In this document: piece after piece, positions 41,441-42,429 of the stretch
Layout of the letters: the number at the start of each line of letters is the position of its first letter
Numbering within the stretch: the first letter of the stretch is position 1
Source: Ruminococcus sp. AF41-9
GTDB taxonomy: Bacteria > Bacillota > Clostridia > Lachnospirales > Lachnospiraceae
Assembly (NCBI RefSeq): GCF_003477525.1
Contig: NZ_QUDO01000032.1
Location: forward strand, 1 to 42,429
Reading direction: 5' to 3'
DNA length: 42,429 nucleotides
The notes under the pieces: generated by a model
The model's input: only the letters and a program-made list of their open reading frames with translations
Database searches by the model: none
Told to the model about the DNA's origin: nothing
Program-made: the position numbers and the translations under genes

Positions 41441-42292
41441 TTATTTCAGAAAGCTGAGATCAATTTCTCCGTCGAAAACAGTGGTTGCAGGACCGGTCAT
41501 GTAGACGAGGTTTTCCTGTCTGTTCCAGTAGATTTCCAGGTCGCCGCCGAGAAGTTTGACAGTTACCGGTTTATCACCGTCTACACGTTCATTTAAAATA
41601 GAAGCAACTGCAACTGCGCAGGCGCCTGTTCCGCAGGCAAGAGTCTCGCCGGAACCACGTTCCCAGACACGCATTTTTACAGTGTGCTCATCCAGTACTT
41701 CCACAAATTCTGTATTTACACGGTCTGGAAAAGCCACATGGTTTTCAAAAGAAGGACCGATCTTCTCGATATCCAGATGATCCACATCCGTCATATAGAC
41801 GATAGCGTGAGGATTTCCCATGGAAACTGCTGTGATATAATAAGTTTCTCCGTTTACTTCCAGAGGCTCGTTGATCACTTCTTCTTTTTCAGAGACAACC
41901 GGGATCTGGCTTGCGGTCAGGATCGGCGCACCCATGTTTACTTTTACCTGGGAGACTTTTCCGTCTTTGACAGTGAGATCCAGATATTTGATGCCGCTTC
42001 TGGTGGCAACAGAAATCTGGGTTTTATGTACAATGCCGTAATCATAGGCATATTTGGCAACACAGCGGATACCGTTTCCGCACATGGCACCCTGGGAACC
42101 ATCCAGATTGTACATATCCATCTCGCAGTCTGCAGCTTCAGACGGTTTGATCAGGATCAGTCCGTCTGATCCGATCCCGAAATGACGGTCACTGACGAAT
42201 CTGGCTACTGCAGCCGGGTCCTCCACGGTTTCTTCAAAACAGTTTACATATACATAATCATTTCCAATGCCATGCATTTTTGTAAATTTCAT
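41441..42292 (-). CDS. dapF: Diaminopimelate epimerase
   Basis: The 283-residue enzyme converts LL- to meso-diaminopimelate for lysine and peptidoglycan. The N-terminal [17 protein letters not shown], the first catalytic cysteine in [10 protein letters not shown], and the second in [15 protein letters not shown] are intact. ATG 42292 has AGGAGGAG upstream; a TTG two codons earlier lies within the ribosome-site spacing and is rejected. The gene stands alone on the minus strand. Confidence 0.95.
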   Translation of the reverse strand: MKFTKMHGIGNDYVYVNCFEETVEDPAAVARFVSDRHFGIGSDGLILIKPSEAADCEMDMYNLDGSQGAMCGNGIRCVAKYAYDYGIVHKTQISVATRSGIKYLDLTVKDGKVSQVKVNMGAPILTASQIPVVSEKEEVINEPLEVNGETYYITAVSMGNPHAIVYMTDVDHLDIEKIGPSFENHVAFPDRVNTEFVEVLDEHTVKMRVWERGSGETLACGTGACAVAVASILNERVDGDKPVTVKLLGGDLEIYWNRQENLVYMTGPATTVFDGEIDLSFLK

Positions 42293-42322
42293 CGGCAACT
42301 CCTCCTATATTTTCATTATTTA

Positions 42323-42366
42323 GGCGTTTGCGAAACGCCACAAGCCGCATAAATACGGCATTTTTT
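42323..42366. terminator. Two small hairpins upstream of dapF
   Basis: GGCGTTT-GCG-AAACGCC (42323-42339) and GCCG-CATAAATA-CGGC (42344-42359) followed by TTTTTT on the plus strand. On the minus strand they lie in the dapF leader; their role is uncertain. Confidence 0.35.
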
Positions 42367-42399
42367 GTTACCTATAAACAAATAACTCCTCACCGGATA

Positions 42400-42408
42400 T
42401 GGTATAAT
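42400..42408 (+). promoter_or_regulatory. Extended -10 promoter leaving the window
   Basis: TGGTATAAT (42400-42408) is a perfect extended -10; TTGACT at 42413-42418 could be a second -35. The served gene lies beyond the window. Confidence 0.5.
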
Positions 42409-42429
42409 AGAGTTGACTAAAAACTATAA

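Overview
The window looks like the chromosome of a gut-type Lachnospiraceae (Clostridia, Firmicutes; Blautia/Ruminococcus/Dorea-like). Reasons: moderate GC, strong AGGAGG ribosome sites, consensus sigma-A promoters, the Firmicutes cluster rho-rpmE-DUF1385-prmC-prfA, an anaerobic class III ribonucleotide reductase, an AsrC-type sulfite reductase and a BMP-type nucleoside transporter. The assignment is inferred from gene content only. No rRNA, tRNA or CRISPR array was seen.

Layout. 1-565: right end of an IS200/IS605-type element (TnpB tail plus 3' end hairpin) and a small orphan frame. 510-2410: divergent LysR regulator and sulfite reductase with one shared palindromic operator. 2904-7845: four-gene BMP/NupNOPQ-type ABC importer. 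8094-12454: cytidylate kinase-like protein (-), ROK repressor (-), fructuronate reductase (+) and the C-terminal remnant of a GntP-family permease. 12586-16556: coiled-coil membrane protein, Na+/alanine symporter, hisC, small membrane exporter. 16698-17695: decayed island with the C-terminal half of PilT and a fragment of a secreted protein. 18245-23527: rho (with an Asn-rich, prion-like insert), rpmE, DUF1385, prmC, prfA. 23715-28418: nucleotidyltransferase, glmM, TPR lipoprotein, hflX. 28678-31663: NrdD fused to a glutaredoxin-like domain, then an ACT-domain protein. 32029-36593: sulfur module of Rrf2 regulator, cysK, mnmA, a Cys-containing leader peptide and metY. 36919-39056: heavy-metal permease, Fur-family regulator, DUF3786 protein. 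39069-41243: secreted SGNH hydrolase, AzlC/AzlD exporter. 41441-42292: dapF (-).

How parts work together. The Rrf2-cysK-mnmA-metY block resembles the Bacillus CymR/CysK cysteine regulon: inverted repeats and a shared 9-mer lie at three of its promoters, and metY also has a 20-codon leader peptide ending Cys-Leu-Cys-stop. PrmC modifies the GGQ loop of PrfA, encoded next to it. The ROK protein, UxuB and the GntP remnant form a sugar-acid locus that seems to have lost its dedicated permease.

The most unusual signals are (i) the Asn-rich Rho; (ii) A-rich tandem repeats of 15-17 bp in five separate 5' leaders, mostly just ahead of the ribosome site; (iii) the Cys leader peptide; (iv) two NrdR-like boxes 32 bp apart before nrdD; and (v) two families of small dispersed palindromic repeats.
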